DNA of 64,000 bases, from NCBI GenBank assembly GCA_949358305.1, contig OX442319.1, positions 11,346,001-11,410,000 on the forward strand, given 5' to 3'. Below, in pieces: positions 21,101-30,509 of the stretch. This DNA comes from Strigamia acuminata (Eukaryota; Arthropoda; Chilopoda; Geophilomorpha; Linotaeniidae). The stretch's first letter is position 1, and each line of letters starts with the position of its first letter. The translations under genes were made by a program, and so were the position numbers. The notes beneath the pieces were generated by a model. It saw only the letters and a list, made by a program, of their open reading frames with translations. It did no database searches and was not told the DNA's origin.

Positions 21101-22222
21101 TTCTCCGCTTACGACCAATGGCTCATTCACACCATATGCAAATAAACGTGTGTTAGTTGGAATTAATTTGATTCCCTTACTTTTCAACGTGTTCCACGTC
21201 TTCTGATCGACTAGATTCACTGTCGACCCGGAATCAATCAATACATTTACTTTCTGTTTTTCAATTTCCACAACAATGTCCTCGGTCGGCTTTCCTGCGG
21301 ACACGCACCACGAATAGTCACTGTCGCTTCCGTCGTGTTCACGTTCGTACTCGTTGACTCCTACGTATCGCACACGGTCCTTGTTTCCACGCCCTCGGTC
21401 AGCATTTTTCGCCCTACAAACTTTTGAAAAATGGCCAAGTTTATGGCAAAAACCGCATTCTTTATTTTTCGCGATCGTGCACTCGCTGGCTAAATGGTCA
21501 TTGTGGCCGCACCGGAAACACATCTTCGCCGCTTGGGTCTTATTTTCTCGCCTGTCGTCCACGTTGTGTGGCTTAGAGTTGAATTTCCGGAACGTGCCAC
21601 GCCCCCTTCGGTTTCCACGACTCTTAAAATGTTTATTTTCATTAATCGAACTCACGGTGCTTTCCTTCGGCTTCTCCACGCTGTCTCGCTCCATTGCGGT
21701 CGCGTGTTGTTCGCTGGCTTCTGCCGAACGCGCCATGGTCAATAACGAACTCAGTGTTACTGTTGTTTCGCGTAAAAGTCGTCTCCGCAACCCTTTATCG
21801 CGTCCCTTTTCAAGCACCTGGTCCACAATCAAATCCTCCTCGAGTGTTGTAAACTCGCACGACTTCGCAAATTTTTTCAGACGCGTCACGTAGCTGTCCA
21901 TCGACTCCTTGTCCTCCTGACACTGCTGTCTAAAGATGTGACGTTCAAAACGCAAATTTTTTCGCGGGTTGAAATACGCCTCTAACGCCGTTACCGCTAC
22001 ATCGTAGGTTTTTGTGTCGTCCTCCTCAAACGTCTCGAATATTTCCTGCACAGCAGGACCGGCCAAATGCAGTAATGTGGCTAATTTTTGATCCGCATCG
22101 GTAATTTTCGACGCTACTAGAAAATATGTGAAACTCTTGCTCCACTTTTTCCAGAGTTGATTCAAATTCCCTTCTTGAATAACAAATTGTCCGACGGGTG
22201 GTAAATTCGAGTTTGCCGCCAT
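18122..22222 (-). CDS. Gypsy gag-pol polyprotein
   Basis: The open frame runs from 22282; the likely start is the ATG at 22222 (MAANSNLPPVGQF), giving 1366 aa. In order: retrotransposon gag; two zinc knuckles at about 234-270 (CFRCGHNDHLASEC, CGFCHKLGHFSKVC); protease with DSGST at about 331; reverse transcriptase with FFGIASAPEEYQR and SLDD in place of YxDD at about 624 (non-Tyr variants such as ISDD occur in related invertebrate elements); RNase H with VDASPVGLGAVL at about 770 and DALSRL; integrase with H/H/C/C at about 985-1020 and DDE at LDICGPF, TSDNGPQF and NGQVERLN; basic C-terminus. No lesion is seen. Gag and pol share one frame with no shift. Confidence 0.95.
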   Translation of the reverse strand: MAANSNLPPVGQFVIQEGNLNQLWKKWSKSFTYFLVASKITDADQKLATLLHLAGPAVQEIFETFEEDDTKTYDVAVTALEAYFNPRKNLRFERHIFRQQCQEDKESMDSYVTRLKKFAKSCEFTTLEEDLIVDQVLEKGRDKGLRRRLLRETTVTLSSLLTMARSAEASEQHATAMERDSVEKPKESTVSSINENKHFKSRGNRRGRGTFRKFNSKPHNVDDRRENKTQAAKMCFRCGHNDHLASECTIAKNKECGFCHKLGHFSKVCRAKNADRGRGNKDRVRYVGVNEYEREHDGSDSDYSWCVSAGKPTEDIVVEIEKQKVNVLIDSGSTVNLVDQKTWNTLKSKGIKLIPTNTRLFAYGVNEPLVVSGEFHAEVGTAKKSVNARFLVVPSGKLPLLGRATSKQLGILKLEDEIVNAVDDSTLFDETVGKLRDDLSIRIKKYKEVFNGIGRLKEYELELHVDPLVRPVAQMVRRIPFHIRKQVDAEIDNLLKADIIEPVTGATEWVSPMVPVRKPDGTIRICLDMRAVNEAVKRNRHPLPTMDEVLDEIDGAEMITKLDCRWGYLQIPLQENSRKYTVFVTHRGLFQYKRLFFGIASAPEEYQRIVQNILADCEGTRNSLDDIVVHGRTTKEHDERLEKVLETLMRNGLTLNLKKCAFGVTRLTFLGHIISKKGISVAEQKVEAVRNATAPKNETEIRSFLGLVDYCARYIPNFATIAEPLRVMARKDVVFSWKKPQNDAFNKLKESLCSSGTLAFFKKNVETELIVDASPVGLGAVLVQRQVDGLNQPIAYASRTLSDVERRYSTTEKEALAVVWGCERFRLYLIGMPFKLITDHKALEIIYSVKSKPSARIERWVLRLQPYEFTIKHRPGSSNIADALSRLLPVGEGKTVIGKTEKYVHFILENAIPKAMTLKHVEVASRADGQICTIATSLRDATKFTQELQKFEPIRNELTMAGDVLLRGTRIVMPTALRKKVIELAHRGHQGVVRTKQRLREKVWWPGLDHDVESAVRQCRACQFNSSATEKPEPIKSTILPKGPWRDLALDICGPFNDGHSIIVLVDYYSRWPEARILKSTKAEKIISWLRGTFECWGLPETLTSDNGPQFVSEQFRDFMDECGTQHRKVTPYWPQANGQVERLNKSFVKAFRSAKIEGEDWKKTLGTFLEAYRSTPHRTTGVSPYELMTTRKMRNKIPQIMKEQRGKLHRIVKNKDAEEKAKSKQFADHSRKSKESEIRVGDRVLVAKSRFHKLDLAYEHDLMTVSRKDGNCVSLKTSDGRIIKRNVTKIRRYIPLDEDIGIRGEDNIQIEAGPEGPRADTHLQPGSPPGEALPRGRPLNRPAPGPLRRSKRNRRPPDYLKMYVR

Positions 22223-22356
22223 TTTCCGCACTAATAACACTAAACACAGGTGTATAACCAGTTTATCAACACACTCACACAATCAATGTTCCTTGATGGC
22301 AATTTCCAATGTTGATATCAGCGGATTCAGTTCTATTTCTTTATCCTCGTCGCCAA

Positions 22357-22529
22357 TGTGGTGTCGTGGAATAGGCATAATAAAGGAGATCTGTTCAGTA
22401 GCATGACATGATACAAAGTGTACCGCTCAGGTTTATTAATCATACAAGGTAACACCGGGCGCCAGGTGTCGCCTCGATTACACTGCCATCTAGTGGCTCA
22501 TATTTACACTATAATATCACAATATCACA
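22357..22529 (-). repeat. Gypsy 5' LTR
   Basis: Same 173-bp sequence as the LTR at 17735-17907, with no difference noticed. Confidence 0.95.
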
Positions 22530-22743
22530 AATTTCACTTGAGATTTACTTTGTTATCAGATAAACAAAGTCACAAATTTTCAGCGAAAAAAAATGAATAG
22601 AAAAAAAATTTTCCTATACAAGAAAAAGCTTGTCCCTAAATCCGTATAGCCTTATGCCTCCAAGGGTTAAAAAATATAGTGTTGGATTGAACAATACACA
22701 TTAGTATACAATGCGTGTCATATAAACCCCCAACCATTGTTGA

Positions 22744-22924
22744 AGTCGAAAAATGTCCGGTCGAAAAAAATCCTGGTCGAGATGAATCCTGGTCGAAAAT
22801 TTTCCTGGTCGAAAATTATCCTGTTTGAGTCGAAAAAATTCCTAGTCGAAAATTTTCCTGGTCGAAAATTTTCCTGGTCGAAAAGAATCCCGGTCGCAAA
22901 GAATCCGAGTCGAAAATATTCCTC
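22744..22924. repeat. Minisatellite, 16-bp period, inverted relative to 4447-4700
   Basis: About 11 units resembling CCTGGTCGAAAATTTT. Read on the minus strand the unit is a TCGACCAGGA-type repeat like the array 18 kb to the left. Confidence 0.8.
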
Positions 22925-23481
22925 CTCGCCTTTGATACGCTTTCCAAGCAATCCGCCGGTACACGTCCGCCGCAGATTTAACTTCGGTTGCATTTGTGAT
23001 GCCGCGTCCAACAATTATTAAATCGGGCCCTCTTTTTATTTCGTTTTAAATCAAATCATCACTTTACTATTTTTCGCATACACCAGGTTTTTGTGAGATC
23101 CGGCAAGGTATTATGGGTATGACGCGTAGCGATACACTTTATCCGGGTTAGGCGAAATCATGAATTGAAATGCGAGCAAAGGTAAAAAAGAAGTGTTCGA
23201 CAGCTAATCTCATTTCTTCAGTAATTGTTCGCCAATTCGTAAACATATGAATAATTGTTGTAATTATTTTCATAATGCAACAATGAGTAGTCCGCCTAAA
23301 CGACGAGTTAAAACTGTTAAACGAATAAAAATGAGAATGAGAATGAGAATGAACAACGTGCTAATTTTAATTACTGGACCGGATTATCATATCTCTCTCC
23401 GTTGTACATGATCCACCGAGACAGATTATTGACGAATCGAGAATGGAGAAAGCTGCAAGTGATATAGTCATCCATTTGAGA
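22925..23481. other. Spacer without recognised genes
   Basis: Mixed composition, with a short GAATGA-type run at about 23332-23350. No coding signal was accepted. Confidence 0.4.
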
Positions 23482-23944
23482 CACTAGCGACTAAGGACAG
23501 CATTCCTGTTGGCTTCTCATCATTGGTCGAAAAATCCGATTGTTGTCAGCACAGAGCACACTGTGCATGAGAAGCGGATGGCGACAGAAGGCTCCAGACG
23601 AAACCAGGAATGACTAACGCGTACTACCATATCCCCACTAAATAAGTGCCCAATTCCACGTCACACTAGAAAAACCAGTTAAGATGAGGTTCGCGGGGGT
23701 TTTTCTTGGTTTTTCTTGGTTTTTCCTTGTTAGGAAAAAAAGAAAAAAAAACCTAGAACACGCGAAAAACCAAGAAGCTGCATTAGTCACTCCTGGCACC
23801 AGAGTGTGCCAACAATAATCGGACAGCATTCCTGTCGCTCGCTCATATTTGTATCTGGGTCAACACAGCCACCAGAGTGTGCCGACAACAATAGGATTTC
23901 TCGGCCAATGGGAAAGCAACAGGAATGCTGTCCTTAGTCGCCTG
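23482..23944. mobile_element. hAT-like MITE with long terminal inverted repeats
   Basis: The ends share GCGACTAAGGACAGCATTCC in inverted orientation, and similarity continues inward for about 65 bp (TTGGTCGAAAAATCC-type against its complement). Candidate 8-bp target duplications are ATTTGAGA on the left and TTTTGAGA on the right. The interior holds a second, shorter copy of the GACAGCATTCCTGT motif. Non-coding. The hAT assignment rests on the 8-bp duplication. Confidence 0.6.
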
Positions 23945-24104
23945 TTTTGAGACAACGGTAAGGCAAACAAAACAAAAACTATGAAAAAATTAATTTCTTA
24001 AATCTGGATGAAATAAATTTGTTGTACCGTAATTTGGCGAAATTGTAAATTGACGAAATTTCTCAAAAGTTTGTCTAAATTTCAGAATTTTACAAGTTTG
24101 CTTG

Positions 24105-24300
24105 ATTTTGAGTGAAGTTTAATGAATTTTGATGAATTTTGAGTGAAGTTTAATGAATTTTGATGAATTTTGAGTGAAGTTTAATGAATTTTGATGAATT
24201 TTGAGTGAAGTTTAATGAATTTTGATGAATTTTGAGTGAAGTTTAATGAATTTTGATGAATTTTGAGTGAAGTCTAATGAATTTTGATGAATTTTTATTG
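24105..24300. repeat. 31-bp tandem repeat, about six copies
   Basis: Highly regular unit of the type TTTAATGAATTTTGATGAA plus TTTTGAGTGAAG; the last copy has one substitution. Located between the MITE and the decayed gene at 24.4 kb. Confidence 0.9.
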
Positions 24301-24367
24301 AATTGCTGGGTCGATTCAGACACCAAATTTATTATTAAATTATGATCTGACCAAGTAAATATTAGCA

Positions 24368-24880
24368 TCATTCACATCTTTTAAAATCAGCATTTTTTAA
24401 CAGGTTTGTCTTTTTGAAGTAACTGTCGTATTGTCCAACAAGTAGTGGTGTATTAAATTGGAATTCTAACCTAGGAATTTGTGGGTGAATATTAGAGTGC
24501 TCACTGTAGATATCGCTGTAGCTGTGCTTAATGTTTGGCTCAGGATCTCGTGGTCTGGCTTTACCTTTACAAGCTTTGATTTTTCTTTCTTTCTCCTGAA
24601 GCTTGATGGCTACTTCAATAGGGGGAACCATCCACTGAGATTAAATTGGAAAATTGTCGCTCATTTAAGGGAATATTCACCTGGCATAAATTAAATTTTG
24701 ATACGCATGGTTTGTGGGCAACAGATCTCCGAGTGTAGGCTCCATTGGCTTTGAAACCACCTGAATTTCACGTTCCATGAAGTCACTCTTATTGTGAAAT
24801 TACCGATGGGCACGTTTCCTTGCGTCCTGAACCCATAACCATTTGTTGGATTCGGTAAATAAATCAGCCAATGAGAGTTT
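24368..24880 (-). pseudogene. Decayed two-exon gene fragment, unrecognised
   Basis: One exon-like stretch (about 24870-24685) encodes SNKWLWVQDARKRAHR, an in-frame TAA, then FMEREIQVVSKPMEPTLGDL and NHAYQNLIYAR before a GTGAATAT donor. After about 56 bp an ATCTCAG acceptor precedes WMVPPIEVAIKLQEKERKIK and an open frame to 24368. The two parts read as one conserved-looking protein, but the splice joins phase 2 to phase 0, so a base appears lost. I do not recognise the family. The stop plus the phase clash indicate a pseudogene. Confidence 0.4.
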
Positions 24881-25222
24881 AAACAAGAAAAAAGAATGTA
24901 TGTATTTACTCTTGTTACTGCAGAATGAATGGCATTCATATACAGTATAACGCGCGTGACAACAAACAGGATTTCAAATGCAATATAAGCTTAATAAGAC
25001 TAACAGTAATAACTTTATTGAAAGGTGTTTTGAAAACAATACATGAAGTTATGTACTTTTATTGATTGGAAATAGATGATAAAGTGATACTTTCAGTTTA
25101 TGGTCAACTGCATTGTGGTGTCCACCTGACATTTGGTTTTTAAGGTTATAACTACGACCAAAGTTCAGTAATGTGTGTGTGAATAAAAGAAACAGCTACC
25201 ATTGAGTTATGATTTAGTTATA

Positions 25223-25972
25223 CAGGGTGGTCTAAAAGTATGGTTCACAGTAAATAATTCCCAAACCTTTCTAAATTTTGATTTCGTAAAATTATCGTCA
25301 GGGTAGTATTTTGGGGGAAATCCAGTTATGACATCCTATTTGACCTCAGAGGTCATCTTCAAGGTCATCCATAATGTAACTCGAGAACCGTGACAGCTAG
25401 AGAGAAAAAGTGAATTAGAAAGTTGTAGAGCACCATCCAATTAGTCTAGAACTGTTCTTAGAAAATTATCTTTTACTGAAAAGTTTTGAGAAAAAAAGTT
25501 TGAAACTTTAGTCTACTCAGCTTTGTAACTTAAAACTATTGAAGCAACCAAGCTAATACTCAATTAGGACACTTTATTGGGACATACTTGTAAGTGAAAG
25601 GAAGGAAACACAAAAGAAAGGAAATAATTTATTTTGGAAATACATTCCAACATGATAGATTTAGGTTACAAAGCTGAGTAGACTAAAGTTTCAAACCTTT
25701 TTTTCTCAAAACTTTTCAGCCAGAGATAATTTTTTTAAGAACAGTTCTAGACTAATTGGATGGTGCTCTACAACTTTCTAATTCACTTTTTTTCTCTACC
25801 TGTCACGGTTCTCGAGTTACGTTATGGATGACCTTGAAGATAACCTCTGAGGTCAAGTTGGATGTCATAACTGGATTTCTCTCAAAATACTACCCTGACA
25901 AACATTTTGCTAAATTAAAATCTAAAACAGTTTGAGAATTATTTCTGTGAACCAGACTTCTAGACCACCCTG
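25223..25972. mobile_element. Foldback MITE (Tc1/mariner-type ends) in the 3' UTR of unit D
   Basis: The ends CAGGGTGGTCTAAAAGTATG and its complement lie next to TA on both sides, as in Tc1/mariner elements. Almost the whole 750-bp element is an imperfect palindrome: arms of about 330 bp (sharing GACCTCAGAGGTCATC, CTCGAGAACCGTGACAG and TAGTCTACTCAGCTTTGTAA in inverse order) around a short centre near 25600. No coding capacity. It sits between the unit D stop (26030) and the array-conserved AATAAA at 25013-25018. Confidence 0.85.
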
Positions 25973-26029
25973 TATAGATGATAAGAGTTTTGGGTCATTA
26001 AACAATGAACGAAAATAACAATTTACTGT

Positions 26030-29000
26030 TTAAACTTGATGACATTTACGTATGTAACTTTCTAGCAATTGACATAATGATAGAGCAGATATTCCAAGAA
26101 AAAAGCCAAATATTGACCCAATGTCGCAAATTAATTTGACCAATGGCAGAGAGAACTTTTCTTCAAAAATTTCTTTGAAGTTACTTTCAAGTTTAATCAT
26201 TGCCATTGCAAAATTATAATAGTTGACAAACATTTTATAATATGCAGTGAATGGTATGTAAATCGTATAATTGCATGGTGGATTGCAACCACAGCTGTGC
26301 TCAGCATCAATATTTAGGTGGACATTTAGGTATGCTTGGCGTGTCTTTTTGGCTTCAATTGATGTTTTGCAGTCAGGCAAAAGTGATGAATTGAAAAAAG
26401 GCAAACTGATTTGAATAGGAAAACTTTAATGACTGTACGTAGAATAGCAAAGATACAACCAAACCTGCACTGAATGTTTTCGTCCATTAATTTGCTTTCA
26501 AAGCAGTTCTCTTCGCACAAGTTAAATTCCTCTAATGATACGCAAGGATTTGTCGGAGTGTTCAATCTGAGTATCTACAATACATTAAGAAATTTTAGCA
26601 AAAACTTTTGTCAGCAATATTTATTTTAGTAGCTGTGTTTGAAAAACGTGTTTAGATTTGCATTTTAGAATGTTTTAATGTTGTGGACATGTCTATTGTT
26701 ATTTTTTAAGTTAGACTTGGACAACTCTCCAGCCACGCAATTAAAATATGGTAATTAAAAATGTGTTTAGTTTTAATGACTTTTCGAATTCAGCTACTGT
26801 TGATTTGCTTACCATTTGTCTGCTTAGTTTCATGTTCGTAATAGGTCTAAGTAGTTGATTTTCGGTAATTTTACAGTTAATTCTTTCTTGTGTTTTCATT
26901 AAGTAAATCTAGTAAAATAATTGTTTTACTGTATATTCTTTTAAACAAGCTTAAACGACTTTATGAATGCGCTTTCAGTAAGTACAGCATTATCTAAAGA
27001 TTATTATTATATACAGTCCGCGCCAAAAAGATAGGTGCACCCTATTTTTTCAAAGTTTCTCCGCACTCGGCACATGCAGAAAGCTGAAATTTTAATCAAA
27101 AGTGTAAAATTGTGATTGGGATGAGCTCCTGGCCGAGAGAAGTGACGGATGTCACCAGAGGTGATGGTGTTAAGATGAGATCCAAGTAACAAGTGGAAAA
27201 TAGAAGGTTTAACAGGCCAGGAATCACCTCTGATCATATGATCAAACGGACTTAACTGTATCAATACACTTTCTGCAGATGTTAAATTTGATGAAATAGT
27301 AAAGTAAAGCAAGAAATATAATTACTGAATATTGGACATGTTGTTTTTCAGTTCCCGTGTAAACTACAACAGTTGTTGCAGTTGATGGATGATATTCCAG
27401 TACATCTAGAGGTAGTAATTGGAATTAAAACATTATCTGCTGTTGAAATGATAAATAAAGGAGACTTTTGTGAATTGAAAAAGCTTTTTTGAATTGAAAA
27501 TATAAGCGGGGAAAGTCACCATGTATGTCTTTTATTTACTTATTTATTTTTTGTTGTTGGAAGATTTTAAAGGAATTACCGGATTTTACTTTGATACATT
27601 TTCCAAACACAGTATCCAAATAGGATAATTTTCCAAATGTTGGTTTAATAAGTGCCAAAGCCTGTGATAACATTGCCTTTAACATATCCTGAAATTAAAA
27701 ATCTAGTTATTTAGTACAATTCCAGATTAAAACGTTATAGCATGTAAAATGTAGTAATTGCAAATACTATTAAAACTTTTATTTTGTGTTCTTTTTGTAA
27801 AGTAAATAATCATGCTAATTGTGATGCAATAAACAACAAATAAATTCATTGAATCTGCAGTTATTTTTTCTGGTTGTCCTACCTGTGCTTCTTGAAAGTT
27901 TTCGATATCACCTGTTGCGTTCCATAATTTCTGAGCATCATTTGCAAATTCAGATGGCAAGTCAAGTAGTTCTAAAATGTCTACATTTTCAGCACTAATA
28001 ACTGTGAGATTTTTAAACGTCATCATCTTTTCCTTTTCATCTAGTATTGACTCGGGATGGCTGCACACAACAACATTTGGAATTTGGATAAATCGATCTT
28101 GAGAAAGTTCAATGGTCACGTATACAGGATAATCTACATAAGTCTTGATTCGACAGTACATAAAAAAGCATGATGACAGGAAAGAACATAATATGACGCA
28201 TCTTCTAATGTGTACAGTAGATTTTGATAGCGGTGGGATACTTCGATTACTGCGATTAGTTGTTGTCTTCCATAAACTTTTACATTTTTGAATGACATGT
28301 TTTTCCAAATGGCTTTTCTTTTTTATGTGGTAATTAGCTATTTCGAAACCACTTTGAATGATACGATAAACTGATTCAACAATTGCGATACAAGATATTC
28401 CTATATAGAAGCCCATGTAGCCGCCAATGTCACACATTAATGAAATAGAATCGTAACTAAAGTATTCTGTTAATTCAAGTATCCTGCTGGATGAGAAATA
28501 AAAGGTGCTAGTATCTGTGGTCTGATTAGTGAAGTATTGGTGAGAAGTGAAAGTAACTTTTTCACATTCTCTCGAACAATTGCAGGTATAGTGAGGATTA
28601 ACTTTAAATCCTACATCAGCGATTTCTTTTGTGTAATTGCATGCTAGTTCATTTGCAACACATCCATTTTCCTGCAAGTTAGGCAGAAATGGTAATCTGA
28701 AATTAAATTATGCTCATATTTGAAAGGATAAACAACAGACAAATAACATACTGGCATGTAAAATTTCGTTGCTTAATTTCTTGTAAGTAACAGTCCATGT
28801 GACATTTTTCCATAGTAGAGATATCTGTACAAGGATGTAATCTTCTATTCACAAACGTGTACTAAAAACAAAAGTTGAATGTCAATATTTTTATTTTATT
28901 TTATTTGGAAGCATCCACTGACAGGAGAAAATGCTTTGGTTCAAAATGTTTATTAGCAGGTAAAAGTATGCAGGATCATTAATTTGTCCTTACAGGGTAA

Positions 29001-30500
29001 GGATGGGATAGGAAAAGTAAGGTTAGGCTACTAACTTATGCTATTTTAATTTTAGAATATTGCATTAACAAACTTCATAATATTTCAATATCTGTTAATT
29101 AAATTATCTTACTTTTTTAGCAGTAAAAGAAAATATATTTTCTTCATACGTTTCTGCAAAATGCATATCTGATGATGGTACCATACTGAATGGATTGTAT
29201 TGTTTGGCATGAATGCTTACCTGTAATAGTAATGATTAGAATACACTGTATGTAGCCTTAAGATGGTTGTTACATCGTGGTTTTCTGCTTGGATGGTGTT
29301 AAGTTAAGAAATGATTGACACGTGTTCACTTTGATTTTAAAAGAGGAAGTACTACTTACTACAAAGAACAGCGCATTTCGATAGACTTTCCTCTTTTTTT
29401 CTTTTACTTTTAGCTTTGATTCAGGACCAAGTGGTAATTTTTCATCTGAAAGGGGATAATCAGTATTATTATTTAATATTAACACAAAAGCTACTTGAAA
29501 ATTGAAAATAAAATTACTATTTATAAATTTAGTTCCAATGGCATAGGGTGTTATAACGTCTCGAGGTTTAAACTTATTAGAATAGTATTTATTCCCCTGC
29601 AGAAAGAATTAGGTTTAATGGTTTTTGTGATTGCTCTCATTTTCTATTTTGGCTTGTTAACTTACGCGTTTAAAAGTTATGCTTTTTATCATTTTTGTAA
29701 AATTATATTTTTTTATTACTGTTGTGAGTTGAGTATGGTTGTCCATGAAAAACCACAAGTTATGTGTGCATACTAAAATAATAAAAGAAAAAAGTATATT
29801 AAATTAATTCAGGACTAGCATAGAAACGTGCTTCAGTCATAATTTTTTTTATAAATACTAGTAGTTTACTTTATGTAACCAGAATATTACATCTGATTTT
29901 AAATGCATGGTTTTAGCTCTTTACAGCTATAAATTTATTTACACATAAAAGCTTATGTACGGATCTGTTAGGGGCCCCATGGTCGTGGCTTCTAAACAGG
30001 AATTATTCGCCACTGAATATGCATTGATTTTTCTTAAAACTACAAATTATTGTCATGAATTCTATAACATTCAATGCAGGGCTGGTATTTTGGTGTTTGT
30101 AGGCCTCGGCCACTTTTATTCCAGAATATTATTAATTTTGATCCTCATAAAATGCATATAATTATTTACCTTTCAAGCCAGAGTTGTCTTCTGCGTATTT
30201 CATACTGTCAACTGTATCTTGTGATATAATCCGAATTGCTGGGTAATCATCAATTGCTTGCTCTGTGAAGGCTGCATCTACTTTAATAGGCTTTTTTGTG
30301 TACTGAATGATAACATTCGAACATTGGTAAATGCATAGTAATAACGCAACAATGGTCGTTAACACCCTGCTTATGCGATTTGACTTTGTAGATGGTGGAA
30401 ACAATGCGTTGTGTAGTGCTTTTTCTGTTTTGTGCACGTGGATGAAGTCTCTGGCAATTCTTTCAATTTTCCTTGCTCTCAATTTTCTTATGCGTTCCAT
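26030..30500 (-). CDS. Double-domain DEG/ENaC (pickpocket-like) channel gene, unit D
   Basis: Ten exons: 30500-30170, 29445-29360, 29220-29113, 28861-28752, 28696-27883, 27688-27580, 27405-27326, 26908-26813, 26574-26465, 26405-26030. All introns are GT-AG and the spliced frame is 739 aa. First half: TM1 at about 44-66, DYPAI at 85-89, LPFLP after exon 4, CNCSREC at about 250-256, TM2 at about 294-322 with CDIGG and GIS (311-313). A basic linker (about 323-375) leads without a stop into the second half: TM1 at about 376-397, PNVVVC at about 418-423, CEENC in exon 9, LPFFNSS, CGCNPPC, and TM2 at about 702-730 with CDIGS and GIS. Each half has the family topology of one subunit of a trimeric cation channel. 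The His-Gly gating motif usual before TM1 is absent. The 5'-UTR intron is 30510-30639. The 3' UTR holds a foldback element. Confidence 0.88.
27010..27295. mobile_element. TIR-like insertion in intron 7 of unit D
   Basis: This block is absent from intron 7 of the other units. Its left end, ACAGTCCGCGCCAAAAAGAT, looks like a transposon terminus; a matching right end is not seen, so it may be truncated. The minus-strand open frame over it shows no family signature. Confidence 0.4.
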
Positions 30501-30509
30501 GACTGAAAC

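Larger units (their letters stand above)
17735..22529 (-). mobile_element. Ty3/Gypsy LTR retrotransposon, full length
   Basis: A compact 4.8-kb element with 173-bp LTRs (17735-17907 and 22357-22529) that appear identical, 5-bp target duplication AATTT (17730-17734 and 22530-22534), primer binding site TGGCGACGAGGAT just inside the 5' LTR, a purine tract GGAAAAAAAAG inside the 3' LTR, and one open gag-pol frame. It looks young and potentially active. It is nested in the piggyBac MITE. Confidence 0.95.
17398..22670. mobile_element. piggyBac-type MITE interrupted by a Gypsy element
   Basis: TTAA at 17398-17401 and 22667-22670 flank a perfect 17-bp terminal inverted repeat, CCCTTGGAGGCATAAGG at the left end and its complement at the right. 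Without the Gypsy insertion the element is about 470 bp and non-coding. The TTAA target and CCC termini fit the piggyBac superfamily. It lies 112 bp upstream of the ICMT exon, probably in its former intron. Confidence 0.8.

Noticed and set aside
21354-21893. 179-aa plus-strand open frame opposite the Gypsy gag
   Set aside because: Antisense shadow of the gag-pol coding frame.
24105-24300. Possible CRISPR array (31-bp regular repeat)
   Set aside because: The units are head-to-tail with no unique spacers, in a eukaryotic genome.
29495-29776. 93-aa plus-strand open frame in intron 1 of unit D
   Set aside because: Only partly matched and not kept open in all units (the unit C counterpart differs in length); it overlaps intron sequence with no family motif.
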